Shown piece by piece: positions 27,466-37,450 of a DNA stretch of 52,521 bases; position 1 is the stretch's first letter; every line of letters starts with the position of its first letter. The notes beneath the pieces are model-generated. The model had not been told where the DNA came from. It did not search any database and worked only from the letters and a program-made list of their open reading frames with translations. Source of the stretch: an uncultured Porphyromonadaceae bacterium (GTDB taxonomy: Bacteria > Bacteroidota > Bacteroidia > Bacteroidales > Muribaculaceae); assembly GCA_947176605.1 (NCBI GenBank), contig CAMWRH010000014.1, positions 1 through 52,521 of the forward strand, in the 5' to 3' direction. Made by a program: the position numbers and the translations under genes.

Positions 27466-30459
27466 TCAGAGGTCAAGCTGCAGGCCGACGATATACTGGC
27501 GTGTCTGCGGATAGTAGGTGCGCGAGGCCTGTCCGCCGGGCGTTGTGCCGTTGACGGGATAAGAGGCCGGATCGACGCCGCTGAATTTGGTGAGCGTAAA
27601 CACGTTCTTGAGCGTGCAGTATACGCGTACCTTATCAAGGAAGCGTGCGTTGAGCGGCAGCGTGTAACCCAGTGTCAGGTTGTCGAGCTTAAAGTAGTCG
27701 CCACGCTCTATGAAATAGTCGCACACCACGGGGTTGGCATCCGGCGAGATGTCGAAATTCTTGCCGTAGGCCTTCTTCAGCATGTTGCCGGTGAAGTTGC
27801 GGGTACCGTAATAGAAATCATGGATATTGAAAAGCTCGAATCCGAAGGCACCACGGAAGAAGAGCGAGAGGTCGAAGTTGCGGTAGCGGAAGGTATGGGT
27901 GGTGGAGAGGGTGAATTTCGGCATACCGTTACCCACGATGCAGCGGTCCTCGTCAGTGGCGTTGGAGGCGAGTATGATGTCGCCGTCGCGGTCGTAGACG
28001 AGCCATTCGCCGTCGGCATTGTGTCCGGCGTAGCGCCACATGTAGAAATTACCCACAGACTCACCCTTTTCGATACGCTGAAGATTGTAGAAGGGGTAGG
28101 GGTCTTCGGTACCGCAGACATTGTAGAAGTCCTGTCCGATATACTGGGAGTTGCTGAAATCCACAAACTTATTGCTCATCGCGGCTCCCATGACATTGAA
28201 GTCGTAGGTGAAATCCTTCGTGCGCACGGGAGAGAAATTGAGCTCGAATTCGAATCCGGTGTTACGCATCGTGCCGACGTTGACGTAGGTATTGTCGTGC
28301 AGGAACGGGGGCACGCTCACGTTGTATGAGCCGAGCAGATCCTGCTGCGTGCGGTGGAAGTAGTTGAGCGTGCCTGACACGAGGTTGTCGAGCAGCGTGA
28401 AGTCGATGCCCACGTTCCAGTTCTTACCCTTCTCCCAGCCGAGGTCGGGGTTGACGTTCTTGCCGGGTCCCCACACCTGATAGTACTTCCCGTTGTAGAA
28501 GTAATATCCGAACCCGCTCATGGTGGCCAGCGACAGGTAGCTGCCGAAGTTCTGGTTGCCTGTTTCGCCGTAGTCGGCGCGGATCTTCAGTTCGTTGACC
28601 CAGTGCAGGTCGCGCATGAACGGTTCTTCGGAGATACGCCATCCGGCGGAGAATGCGGGGAAATTGCCCCACTTGTGCTTATCGCCGAATTTCGACGAAC
28701 CCTCGTGACGCAGCGAAGCTGTGGCGAAGTAGCGTCCGGCGTAATCGTAGCTTACTCGGCCGAAGAACGAAATGAGCTTGTTGTCATTCTTATAGCTTCC
28801 GAGCAATACCTCACCCTCCTCCTTGGCGAGTTCGCCCGAACCGAGGTTGTCGGCGCCGAGGCCGTCGTTGGGGAAATCCTTGTTTTCGGCATTGAATCCG
28901 GAGTATTGCGAATACTGGTAGGAGTAACCGAGCATGGCCTTCAGGTTGTTGCGCTTGAAGGTGGTGGCGTAGTTGGTGAGCCATTCCACCACATACTGGC
29001 GCTCCTTGGCGTAAGAGCGGGAAGCCTCGCCGTTGTAACCGTTGTTGACGGCCTGAGTGCTTGTCGAGGGTCGGAACCAGGTATTGTTGTTGTCATACTG
29101 GTGGTCGGCAAACATCACCTGTGTCGACAGATTATGCGAAGAGTCGGTGCCGTCGGGGAGGAAGAGGGGGAGTAGGTTGAGTTTTACGGTGCCGTCCCAA
29201 TCGAGGAGTTTGGTGTCGGCATGGTCCTGCTCGAGCAGCTGCGACTCAACGGGGTTATATCCCACCACCTGCCCCTGGAAGTTATAGTAGGATGTAGGGT
29301 TGAGGGGATCCATCAGGGGAGTCGTGGGGTTGGCCTCGATGGCGTTGCGGAATACGTTCCAGTCGGCGTTGTCGCGGTAGATGATGCGCGGGGCCATGTT
29401 GAGCACGATGTTGAAGAGGCCCCCTTTGGTGGTATGGCTTACCGAAGCGCGGGCGCCATACTCCTCGCGTGACGAGCGGAGGTCGATACCGTTGGCCTTG
29501 CGGTAGTCGGCGCTTGCGCGGAAATTGCTGCGCTCGTTGCCGCCGCTGACGGAGATGGTGTGCTGAGTGGTGAATCCGGTGCGGCTTACGGCATCGAGCC
29601 AGTCGACGTTGCCGAGCAGGTCAACGCCACTGTCGCCCCATCCGAGCCGCACTTCGCGGTAATCCTGGGCCGACATCATGTCGAGTTCGCGGTTGAGTAC
29701 ATCCCAGGCGGCGGTGCCGGTATAGGTGGTATGTATATTTCCGTCGCGGGCTCCCTTCTTTGTAGTGACCAGAATCACACCGTTGGAGCCACGTGTGCCG
29801 TAGATGGCAGCTGCGGCGCCGTCCTTCAGAATGTCGAAAGAGGCGATGTCGTTGGCGTTAAGGTTGGTGAGATTGCCGCCGGGGACGCCGTCGATCACGA
29901 TCAGCGGGCTCGAATCGGCATCGCGGGAAGAGACACCGCGTATCTGGATGCTGGCCATATTGTTGGGGTCGCCCGAGCCGGTATTTGTGATGCTCACGCC
30001 GGGCACCTTACCCTGGATCATCATGACCGGATCCGTAGCGCTGACCGAAAGGAAGTCTTTTTCGCCTACGTGCGAAATGGCCGAGGTGAGTTCCTTCTTG
30101 TCCATCGTGCCGTAGCCGATCACCACGACCTCATCAAGGAGTTCGGAATCCTCCTGCAGCTGCACATTGATCGAATTGCGTCCCTTGATTGATATCTTCT
30201 GAGGCTTGTATCCTACGTATGAAAAGTTGAGTTCACCTTTAGAATCGGCATCGATGGAGTAGTTGCCGTCGATATCGGTGGCTGTGCCGGTGGATTTGCC
30301 GTTGACCATTACGGTGGCACCCACGAGAGGTTCGCCGAGATGGTCGGTGACGATGCCGGAAATCTTGATCTGCTCTGCCAGGGCGGCCAGACCGCCGGAG
30401 AGGATCATGAATCCGACAAGCGCACTGCGCCGGCTCATGAAGAAATTGAGTTTTCCCAT
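27466..30459 (-). CDS. SusC-type TonB-dependent transporter (alpha-glucan PUL)
   Basis: A 997-residue SusC/RagA protein. The N-terminus (MGKLNFFMSRR...) is a long signal peptide ending near LAALAEQ. A carboxypeptidase-like domain with GTATDIDGNYS, the ELLDEVVVIGYGT junction, a plug domain with IQIRGVSSRDA and a 22-strand barrel ending RQYIVGLQLDL follow. It is the first gene of the locus and imports oligosaccharides with the SusD partner. A strong promoter lies 127 bases upstream. An internal ATG at residue 8 is an alternative start. Confidence 0.95.
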   Translation of the reverse strand: MGKLNFFMSRRSALVGFMILSGGLAALAEQIKISGIVTDHLGEPLVGATVMVNGKSTGTATDIDGNYSIDADSKGELNFSYVGYKPQKISIKGRNSINVQLQEDSELLDEVVVIGYGTMDKKELTSAISHVGEKDFLSVSATDPVMMIQGKVPGVSITNTGSGDPNNMASIQIRGVSSRDADSSPLIVIDGVPGGNLTNLNANDIASFDILKDGAAAAIYGTRGSNGVILVTTKKGARDGNIHTTYTGTAAWDVLNRELDMMSAQDYREVRLGWGDSGVDLLGNVDWLDAVSRTGFTTQHTISVSGGNERSNFRASADYRKANGIDLRSSREEYGARASVSHTTKGGLFNIVLNMAPRIIYRDNADWNVFRNAIEANPTTPLMDPLNPTSYYNFQGQVVGYNPVESQLLEQDHADTKLLDWDGTVKLNLLPLFLPDGTDSSHNLSTQVMFADHQYDNNNTWFRPSTSTQAVNNGYNGEASRSYAKERQYVVEWLTNYATTFKRNNLKAMLGYSYQYSQYSGFNAENKDFPNDGLGADNLGSGELAKEEGEVLLGSYKNDNKLISFFGRVSYDYAGRYFATASLRHEGSSKFGDKHKWGNFPAFSAGWRISEEPFMRDLHWVNELKIRADYGETGNQNFGSYLSLATMSGFGYYFYNGKYYQVWGPGKNVNPDLGWEKGKNWNVGIDFTLLDNLVSGTLNYFHRTQQDLLGSYNVSVPPFLHDNTYVNVGTMRNTGFEFELNFSPVRTKDFTYDFNVMGAAMSNKFVDFSNSQYIGQDFYNVCGTEDPYPFYNLQRIEKGESVGNFYMWRYAGHNADGEWLVYDRDGDIILASNATDEDRCIVGNGMPKFTLSTTHTFRYRNFDLSLFFRGAFGFELFNIHDFYYGTRNFTGNMLKKAYGKNFDISPDANPVVCDYFIERGDYFKLDNLTLGYTLPLNARFLDKVRVYCTLKNVFTLTKFSGVDPASYPVNGTTPGGQASRTYYPQTRQYIVGLQLDL

Positions 30460-30585
30460 TGGATTCGTTGTTAGATGTTAGAAAGGATATGGGTGATTTG
30501 ATTGATTTGCTAAGGTGTAATTGTAGCGGTGTGGCGTCGGGGTGGCAGAGGCTTGCCCGGTCGCGTAGGTGCCGCTTGACGGATG

Positions 30586-30616
30586 CAAAGTTATAGAGTG
30601 ATTCGGGGGCCTGCAA
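30586..30616 (-). promoter_or_regulatory. Promoter of the alpha-glucan PUL operon
   Basis: On the minus strand TTG (30614-30616) and TAACTTTG (30586-30593) are 20 bases apart, giving a leader of about 120 bases to susC. This is the only clear signal in the 323-base gap 30460-30782 between susC and the regulator gene; the rest is featureless. Confidence 0.65.
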
Positions 30617-30782
30617 TAGGTAATAGAGAAAAAGTAGTGGATTTATAAGTTTAAAGGATTGATAGTCAGATGTCAAGGCTTTTATATACGGCCGAAAAAT
30701 GTAGTGGAAAATGAGCGGAAAACAGGTGGGAAATATTAAAAATGATGTGATTTGAGGTGTAGGAGAGGGTGTGGGAAGCGGT

Positions 30783-32465
30783 CTAAGAGGGGGTGTCGGT
30801 GTGGCGTCCGATACGGCTTACGGCATCCTCAAACGAGGCGCGGTCGCCGCGTGCCTTGTTGCGCATTTTGGTGCGGTAGTTGTAGATGGTGGTGAGCGAG
30901 TAGCGCAGGAATTTCGCGATTTTGTCGCTGTCGGTGATGCCGAGCCGGTAGAGGGCGTAGATGCGCAGTTCGGGAGGGAGCGATCCCGGCTGCTTGGGAG
31001 AGATGGCCTCTTCGGGTCGCAGAAGCTGATTGAAATCGGCCACGAAATTCGGAAACAGACTGAGGAACGTATTGTCAAACTGCTTATAGAACGCCTTGAA
31101 CTCGGCATCGATCGTGGCAGTGCTTTTAAGGAATTTCCGGAGCTTGTCGGAATCATCGGCAGCCGACATTTTCGCCACTGTCTTACGGTAGGAGTCCATT
31201 TTCTCGATATAAGCCAGACACTGGTCCATGTATCGTCCGATGTATACTTCCTTCAGCTCCGAGTTTTCGGCGATGGCACTGTTGGCGTCAGATAGTCTGG
31301 CCACGTAGCCTTGCAGATCGGCATTGAGTTTCTGGAGCTCATCGTTGTTGCGCTCGATTATGGCTCGGGCATGGGATATGCGCTGCTTCTGACGCCTGAT
31401 ATAGAAGAAAAGTATCAGCAGGAGCATGCACACCACCGCGAGCACGCTGATGGTAATCAGCAGCCGGGAGCGTTGCCCCTTGACCGTATCCACATAAATG
31501 GAATTGATCATGGGGTATGACCGGCTCAATTCGAGGATCCGCTGCCGGGCGTTGCATTTTTCGGCATCCTCCACGGCAATTGTCATGAATCGGTAGGCAC
31601 GGTCGAGATCCCCCTCACGGTAGAGGATAAGGGCGAGGTCGCGGAGCGCCACATATTCGCGCACCGCGCTGCGTATGTCGCCGAGCGAGGAGTTGATAAG
31701 CTGTATCTTCTGTCGTTCGGTATCTCCGAGCCTCGAGTATGAGTCGCCCAGAGTCCAGGTGAAGATGGCCCTGTCGTGAGGCGACAGACTGTTGGAGTCA
31801 CAAAACCCTTCAACCACCTCGATGGCCTCCCTGGGTCTGCCGAGCGCGTTGAGCCTGTCGGCATAAGTGATGGTATATGCCAGAGAACCGGGTTCCTTGA
31901 CCGATAGAATCGAGTCGCGGTATTGGTTGGTAAGCCGTGTATAAGTCTCCCGGTCGCGGCTGACGGCAGAGAAATCGGCGAGGTATCCGTAGACGGTGCG
32001 CTTTATGTGATAGTAATACGGCAGGAGGTAATCCGGGAGGTCGTGGGCCTGGATAGTGTCGAGGATCTCAAGACACTCCTTATACATTGCGGTGGCGTTG
32101 TAGACGTTGGCCTTGTTGAGCATGGCGTTGCGCACCAGAATCGGATCTCCGATACGGCGAGCCACACTCTCCCTCTCCAGAGAGACGGCAAAGGCTGAAT
32201 CGGAGTTGAAGGAGAAGAACTCGTCATAGAGATGACCGAGAGCGTCGAAACGTGCGCGGTCGTCAGCGGCCATGGCTACGCACGAGCGCAACGAATCAAG
32301 ACGGGCGTTCTTATGCTGCAGATATTCGGGGCGGCGTGCAAGCGCACTCTCAAGTTCGGTCATAAGTGAGTCTACGGCCCGTGTGTGGGACGAGGCCGAT
32401 GCTCCGGCTGTGCCGAACAGTAGTAAAAGCAGTAAAGTCGTCAGGATTGTACGGAGGTGTATCAT
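30783..32465 (-). CDS. SusR-type membrane-spanning transcriptional regulator (DUF6377 family)
   Basis: A 560-residue regulator: N-terminal export signal (about 1-24), a periplasmic helical, TPR-like domain (about 30-325), one transmembrane helix (about 334-355), a coiled coil (about 358-410) and a C-terminal cytosolic region. The tail reads LPPELRIYALYRLGITDSDKIAKFLRYSLTTIYNYRTKMRNKA, a clear helix-turn-helix. This layout is that of SusR, which activates starch and other alpha-glucan loci in Bacteroides, so it supports an alpha-glucan substrate. It is encoded just upstream of susC on the same strand with its own promoter. Confidence 0.88.
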   Translation of the reverse strand: MIHLRTILTTLLLLLLFGTAGASASSHTRAVDSLMTELESALARRPEYLQHKNARLDSLRSCVAMAADDRARFDALGHLYDEFFSFNSDSAFAVSLERESVARRIGDPILVRNAMLNKANVYNATAMYKECLEILDTIQAHDLPDYLLPYYYHIKRTVYGYLADFSAVSRDRETYTRLTNQYRDSILSVKEPGSLAYTITYADRLNALGRPREAIEVVEGFCDSNSLSPHDRAIFTWTLGDSYSRLGDTERQKIQLINSSLGDIRSAVREYVALRDLALILYREGDLDRAYRFMTIAVEDAEKCNARQRILELSRSYPMINSIYVDTVKGQRSRLLITISVLAVVCMLLLILFFYIRRQKQRISHARAIIERNNDELQKLNADLQGYVARLSDANSAIAENSELKEVYIGRYMDQCLAYIEKMDSYRKTVAKMSAADDSDKLRKFLKSTATIDAEFKAFYKQFDNTFLSLFPNFVADFNQLLRPEEAISPKQPGSLPPELRIYALYRLGITDSDKIAKFLRYSLTTIYNYRTKMRNKARGDRASFEDAVSRIGRHTDTPS

Positions 32466-32469
32466 ATTG

Positions 32470-32477
32470 CAAATATA
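32470..32477 (-). promoter_or_regulatory. -7 element immediately before the SusR-type gene
   Basis: A minus-strand TATATTTG lies only four bases upstream of the ATG at 32465-32463. If used, the RNA would start at or next to the start codon. No -33 partner is evident. Confidence 0.4.
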
Positions 32478-32746
32478 ATCAGGCAGTGGGAATAATCGGT
32501 TAATTTCGGTTAAGAATCCCTGCGGATGACCTGCCGGATCGGGCCGTTGGCCATCTGTAGGGTGGCCAAGTGAAAGATTTGGCGGGATTTTTGTTATTAC
32601 AGCAGACGAGCCATATCCGGTGCGAACGGTGCGGGAGAAAGGCTCCGAAAGCTTCTGATTTCAACTATAGACCCAATTCAGCTATAGACCCGTCGGGGGC
32701 GCCGTGCCGGCAGCCCGACGTGATAGCTAAACTGTAAGCGACCCTT

Positions 32747-33430
32747 ATGAGTGAGAAGATACTGATAGTGGATGATGAGGAGACCCTGTGCGAGGTGCTC
32801 CGGTTCAATCTCGAGGCTGAAGGCTACGAGGTTGCCACAGCCTATAGCGCCGAGGAAGCCCTCGCGATGAATCTCGGGGAATTCGACCTGATACTGCTTG
32901 ATGTGATGATGGGAGAAATCTCAGGTATGCAGCTTGCACGCATCCTCAAGGCCAATCCGGCTACGGCTTCGGTGCCGGTGATATTCTGTACGGCCCGTGA
33001 CAGTGAGGATGACAAGGTGGAAGGCCTCGATATCGGTGCCGACGACTACATCACCAAGCCATATTCGCTGCGCGAGGTGCTGGCACGCGTCAAGGCGGTG
33101 CTGCGCCGCGCCGGACGCACCCCCGAGATGGCCGAGCCCGACCGGCTCAGTTACGAGGGACTCTCCGTGATACCTTCGCGCAAGCTTTGCATCGTCGACG
33201 GAGAGGAAGTGAGGCTGCCGCGCAAGGAGTTTGAGATACTGTGCCGCCTGCTGGGGAATATAGGGCGCGTGTTTACACGCGAGGAACTCCTGCGCGACAT
33301 ATGGCCCGACGAGACAGTGGTGCTTGACCGGGTAGTGGATGTCAATGTGGCCCGTATACGCCAGAAGATCGGACATTACGGTTCGCATATAAAGGCCCGT
33401 TCGGGTTACGGCTATGGGTTCATCGGTTAG
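32747..33430 (+). CDS. OmpR/PhoB-family response regulator
   Basis: A 227-residue regulator. The receiver domain has the acidic pocket D9-D10, phospho-acceptor D52 in LLDVMM and K104. The C-terminal winged helix (about 130-225) has the typical RLPRKEFEIL and VVDVNVARIRQKIG recognition elements. Its stop overlaps the kinase start by 17 bases, so the pair is translationally coupled. The phosphate transporter next door suggests phosphate as the signal (PhoB-like), but that is inference. Confidence 0.93.
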   Translation: MSEKILIVDDEETLCEVLRFNLEAEGYEVATAYSAEEALAMNLGEFDLILLDVMMGEISGMQLARILKANPATASVPVIFCTARDSEDDKVEGLDIGADDYITKPYSLREVLARVKAVLRRAGRTPEMAEPDRLSYEGLSVIPSRKLCIVDGEEVRLPRKEFEILCRLLGNIGRVFTREELLRDIWPDETVVLDRVVDVNVARIRQKIGHYGSHIKARSGYGYGFIG

Positions 33431-34871
33431 ACTGTCGTATCACCGGCGCCTGTTTGTGTGGCTCGTAGCCTATTCTCTGTTGCTGTCGGGGAGTGTGGTG
33501 GTGTTTCAGTATCACCGCGAGAAGGCCTTTAAGATAGAGGAGCTCAACGCGCGTCTGCAGCTCGTAAACACCTATGTGGCCGAGGCTCTTGCCGCAGGAC
33601 GCGATATCGACAGCATTAGGGTGACGGGTATCCGCGGACTTGACGGACTGCGCATCAGCGTGGTACGCTCCGACGGAAAGGTGGTATACGATAATTCGCT
33701 CGACACCCTGCCGGGCACCAATCATCTCGACCGGCGTGAGATCTCCCAGGCCATACTCAAGGGGGAGGGGCATACCGTAAGACGCCACAGCCAGAGCACC
33801 GGCGACACCTATTTCTATTCGGCCACACTTGCCGACCGGGGTACGGTGGTGCGCACGGCGCTTCCCTACAGTCTGTCGCTCACACAGTTGCTTGAGGCCG
33901 ACGGCACTTTCCTGTGGTATATGTGTGCGGTGACGGTGCTGTTCTGTCTGCTGGGTTATTTCGCCATACGCAAGATGGGTGTGCATATGGAGCGGCTGCG
34001 CGGTTTTGCGGCAAGAGCCGAGCGAGGCGAACCGATCACGAACGTCGCACCGTTCCCCAACGATGAACTCGGTGAGATCTCGAATCATATAGTGCGTCTC
34101 TATGCCCGATTGCAGAAGGCCGTGGAAGACCGCGACCGCGAGCATGCCTCGGCCATGCACCAGCAGCGGGAGAAAGAGCGGATAAAGAAGCAGCTCACCA
34201 ATAATATCAATCATGAGCTGAAGACTCCGGTGGCATCCGTACGGGCCTGTGTGGAGACACTCCTTGCGTATCCCGACATGCCGGAGGCGAAGCGCAGGGA
34301 GTTTCTGGAAAAGAGCCTGCTTAATACCGACCGGCTCAAGCGTCTGCTCGATGACGTGGCCCTGATCACACGTATGGACGACGGGAGCGACGTGATTTCA
34401 CGCGAGCCGGTGGATGTAGGGGAGATCGTGCGCGAAGTGGCCGATGAGAGCGCCATAATGGCATCGGCGAAAGGGATAAAGATGGAACTGGACATAGAGG
34501 GGGAGCTCCCCGTCAACGGGAATGCCGGACTGCTCGCCTCCGTATTCCAGAATCTCATAGACAATGCCGTGGCCTACAGCGGGGGGAGCCGTATCAGGAT
34601 ATCGGCAGTGGGCGGGGGTGGCGGAATGGCCGTGATACGTGTGGCCGACAATGGTTGCGGCGTGGCACCGGAGCATCTGCCTCATCTGTTTGAGAGGTTC
34701 TACCGGGTTGACAAAGGGCGCTCCCGGCGCTCGGGGGGTACGGGTCTGGGGCTGTCGATCGTAAAGAATGCCGTGGGATTGCATCATGGCAGCATCCGGG
34801 TCGACAATGGTCGTGACGGGGGTCTGGTATATACCATCCGGCTTCCCCTGATTTCCTCCACACCCCCGTGA
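33414..34871 (+). CDS. Sensor histidine kinase, PhoR-like
   Basis: A 485-residue membrane kinase: transmembrane helix 1 (about 12-32), a periplasmic sensor domain (about 33-163), helix 2 (about 165-185), a HAMP-like linker, HisKA with H267 in NNINHELKTP, and HATPase with LIDNAVAY, DNGCGV and GTGLGLSIV boxes. The start ATG lies inside the 3' end of the response-regulator gene. It phosphorylates the adjacent OmpR-type regulator. The periplasmic domain is too generic to name a ligand; proximity to a PiT gene points to phosphate. Confidence 0.92.
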   Translation: MGSSVRLSYHRRLFVWLVAYSLLLSGSVVVFQYHREKAFKIEELNARLQLVNTYVAEALAAGRDIDSIRVTGIRGLDGLRISVVRSDGKVVYDNSLDTLPGTNHLDRREISQAILKGEGHTVRRHSQSTGDTYFYSATLADRGTVVRTALPYSLSLTQLLEADGTFLWYMCAVTVLFCLLGYFAIRKMGVHMERLRGFAARAERGEPITNVAPFPNDELGEISNHIVRLYARLQKAVEDRDREHASAMHQQREKERIKKQLTNNINHELKTPVASVRACVETLLAYPDMPEAKRREFLEKSLLNTDRLKRLLDDVALITRMDDGSDVISREPVDVGEIVREVADESAIMASAKGIKMELDIEGELPVNGNAGLLASVFQNLIDNAVAYSGGSRIRISAVGGGGGMAVIRVADNGCGVAPEHLPHLFERFYRVDKGRSRRSGGTGLGLSIVKNAVGLHHGSIRVDNGRDGGLVYTIRLPLISSTPP

Positions 34872-34893
34872 TTTCATGATAGCTTAAAGAAAC

Positions 34894-34934
34894 TGCAACA
34901 TTTTTGAAACGATTTATCCGGAATTTTGCAACAT
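34894..34934 (+). promoter_or_regulatory. Candidate operator: two TGCAACAT boxes 33 bases apart
   Basis: TGCAACAT at 34894-34901 and 34927-34934 lie on the same face of the helix (three turns apart) upstream of the phosphate transporter. They could be sites for the adjacent PhoB-like regulator; two 8-mers could also recur by chance. Confidence 0.25.
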
Positions 34935-35008
34935 CAACGCAGTAGCTGCCGATTGCATGCGCTCATCAGCTTCTGCTCAAGAAGAAATCAATCTATCTGA
35001 TACAGAAT

Positions 35009-37360
35009 ATGGATATACTGTTTCTATGTATTGTCGTGTTTCTATTCCTGTTGGCCATCTTCGACCTTTCGGTCGGAGTGAGCAATGATGCGGTCAACTT
35101 CCTCAACTCGGCAATAGGCTCAAAAGCAGCCTCATTCAAGAGAATCCTGATTGTGGCCTCGATCGGAGTATTTATCGGAGCGGCCATGAGTAACGGCATG
35201 ATGGACATAGCCCGCCACGGGATATTCCGGCCGGAGCATTTCTCGTTCTACGATCTGATATGCATCTTTATGGCGGTGATGGTGACCGATATCATCCTGC
35301 TTGATGTGTTCAACTCGCTCGGGATGCCTACGTCGACCACGGTATCGATGGTGTTCGAACTTCTTGGAGCCACATTCGTGGTGGCGCTCATCAAGATGGC
35401 CGGCGGTATCGACCTTGGATTCAACGACCTGCTGAACACCGAGAAAGCCCTGTCGGTGATACTGGGCATATTCCTGTCGGTGGCGATAGCTTTCTTCTTC
35501 GGCACGGTGGTGCAATTCCTGTCGCGACTGATATTCTCCTTCAATTACCGTAGCAAACTGAAGTGGAAGATCGGTATCTTCGGCGGTCTCTGCGCCACAG
35601 CCATCATATATTTCCTTCTGCTGAAGGGTGCGAAGGATCTTACCTTCATGACACCCGAGGTAAAAGGGTATATCAAGACCCACACATGGCAGATCCTGGG
35701 GATCTGCATGGTGTTCTTCACTCTTCTGATGCAGGCTCTGCACTGGATGAAAGTCAATGTGCTTAAGGTAATCGTGCTGCTCGGCACGTTTGCACTGGCG
35801 ATGGCCTTCGCGGGCAATGACCTTGTCAACTTCATCGGTGTGCCTCTTAGCGGCCTTGCCTCCTATCAGGATTACATAGCCAACGGTCATGGCGACGCGC
35901 AGTCGTTCCTGATGGGTTCGCTGAATGGTCCGGCCAATACACCGGTATACTTCCTGATCGGCGCCGGCGTGATCATGGTGGTGTCGCTTGCCACCTCGCG
36001 CAAGGCGCGCAACGTGACCAAGACCGAGATCGGCCTCGGGTCGCAGCAGGGAGGCGACGAGATGTTCGGCTCTTCGCGTATCGCCCGCCGTCTGGTGCGC
36101 TGGACCCTTCGTTTCCTCGCATGGGTGCGCCGTGTGACTCCGCTGAAGGTGCGGCAGTGGTTCAACCGCCGTTTCAACGTCGATGAGACCATCATGGACC
36201 AGGGTGCGGCCTTCGACCTGCTGCGCGGATCAGTCAATCTCGTGCTTGCCGGCGCGCTGATCGCGCTTGGCACATCGCTCAAGCTTCCGCTTTCCACCAC
36301 GTTTGTCACCTTTATGGTGGCGATGGGTACCTCGCTTGCCGACCGCGCATGGGGTCGTGAGAGTGCCGTATTCCGCATCACGGGTGTGATTTCGGTGATC
36401 GGCGGCTGGTTCATCACTGCCGGAGCGGCCTTCATCGGAGCCGGACTGATAGTGCTCCTTATGCACTTCGGCGGCCACTGGGTGATGATAGCCCTCGCGC
36501 TTGTGACTATCTTCCTCATCATCCGCAGCAACCGCCGCTTCAAGGCACGCAAGGAGGAGGAGAAGGGTGATGCCGTATTCAACAGCATCCTTGCCTCCGA
36601 GGATAAGAATGAGACCTGGAATCTGCTCCTTCTCTATATCGGCCAGCAGCAGCAGGGATTCCTGCTTTATGCCGGAGAGATGTACGACGGCATCACGCAG
36701 GCCTTCCTTAAGGAGAACGTAAGGGCTCTCGGCAAGGCGGCCTCGAATCTTGAGCGCCAGAAGAATGTGCTTAAGAATGTGCGCCGCAAGGAGACGCTTT
36801 GCCTCCGCAAGGTGGCGCATGAGACGGCGCTTGAGAAGAACCCCTGGTTCCATCTGAGCAACAACTGCCTGATGAGCGTGCTCTACAACCTGCGCCGTAT
36901 CGATGAGATCTGCAAGGAGCATGTGGAGAATAATTTCCGTCCGCTGCCGCAGCGTCAGACGGAGGAGTTTGAACTCATACGCACCCGGATCGGAATCCTT
37001 TTCAACGACATACAGGCCATGATGGAGAGCGGCACCACGGCCACCGTGCCGATGCTGCGTCTGCATTGCGATGAGATCAAGGACGCGATATCGGATGTAT
37101 ACCACGGTCTGCATGATCAGCTTCATGACGGCGACCCTGCTTCGATGACAGTGTTCTACGTATATATGAACATGCTGTCGGAGACACAGGAGATGATCTC
37201 GGCAGTGCGCAAGTATCTCCGCGCGTATGCCAAGCTTCGCGACAGCGAGTTCCGCAGCCGTCCGGCGGGACGTCCGCGGGCAGCCTCAGCGGCAGCTGCG
37301 TCAACCACCACCGGTCAGGTAGCCACCACCGGTCAGGTAAATGCCCCTGAGTCGAAGTAA
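35009..37360 (+). CDS. PiT-family inorganic phosphate transporter with C-terminal PhoU-like domain
   Basis: A 783-residue protein. The two inverted PiT signatures are clear: SVGVSNDAVNFLNSAIGS near residue 22 and AGNDLVNFIGVPLSGLASY near residue 270, within about ten membrane helices to about residue 510. A long soluble helical tail (about 520-760), with FLLYAGEMYDGITQAFL and later helices, resembles PhoU, a phosphate-signalling regulator normally encoded separately. The last 20 residues are Ala/Thr-rich with a tandem TTGQVATTGQV. Phosphate enters with cations; the tail may gate transport or talk to the adjacent two-component system. A strong terminator follows. Confidence 0.9.
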   Translation: MDILFLCIVVFLFLLAIFDLSVGVSNDAVNFLNSAIGSKAASFKRILIVASIGVFIGAAMSNGMMDIARHGIFRPEHFSFYDLICIFMAVMVTDIILLDVFNSLGMPTSTTVSMVFELLGATFVVALIKMAGGIDLGFNDLLNTEKALSVILGIFLSVAIAFFFGTVVQFLSRLIFSFNYRSKLKWKIGIFGGLCATAIIYFLLLKGAKDLTFMTPEVKGYIKTHTWQILGICMVFFTLLMQALHWMKVNVLKVIVLLGTFALAMAFAGNDLVNFIGVPLSGLASYQDYIANGHGDAQSFLMGSLNGPANTPVYFLIGAGVIMVVSLATSRKARNVTKTEIGLGSQQGGDEMFGSSRIARRLVRWTLRFLAWVRRVTPLKVRQWFNRRFNVDETIMDQGAAFDLLRGSVNLVLAGALIALGTSLKLPLSTTFVTFMVAMGTSLADRAWGRESAVFRITGVISVIGGWFITAGAAFIGAGLIVLLMHFGGHWVMIALALVTIFLIIRSNRRFKARKEEEKGDAVFNSILASEDKNETWNLLLLYIGQQQQGFLLYAGEMYDGITQAFLKENVRALGKAASNLERQKNVLKNVRRKETLCLRKVAHETALEKNPWFHLSNNCLMSVLYNLRRIDEICKEHVENNFRPLPQRQTEEFELIRTRIGILFNDIQAMMESGTTATVPMLRLHCDEIKDAISDVYHGLHDQLHDGDPASMTVFYVYMNMLSETQEMISAVRKYLRAYAKLRDSEFRSRPAGRPRAASAAAASTTTGQVATTGQVNAPESK

Positions 37361-37397
37361 ACGACATAGATAACCTTACATTTATTCTATACTGATA

Positions 37398-37450
37398 GTT
37401 CCGGATAGGCGAGGCCCGCAGGAAGCCCGCTTATCCGGAACGTTTTTTTT
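37398..37450 (+). terminator. Intrinsic terminator after the phosphate transporter
   Basis: A 14-bp stem (37398-37411 with 37429-37442, one G-T pair) is followed by CGTTTTTTTTG, a textbook rho-independent terminator. Confidence 0.92.
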
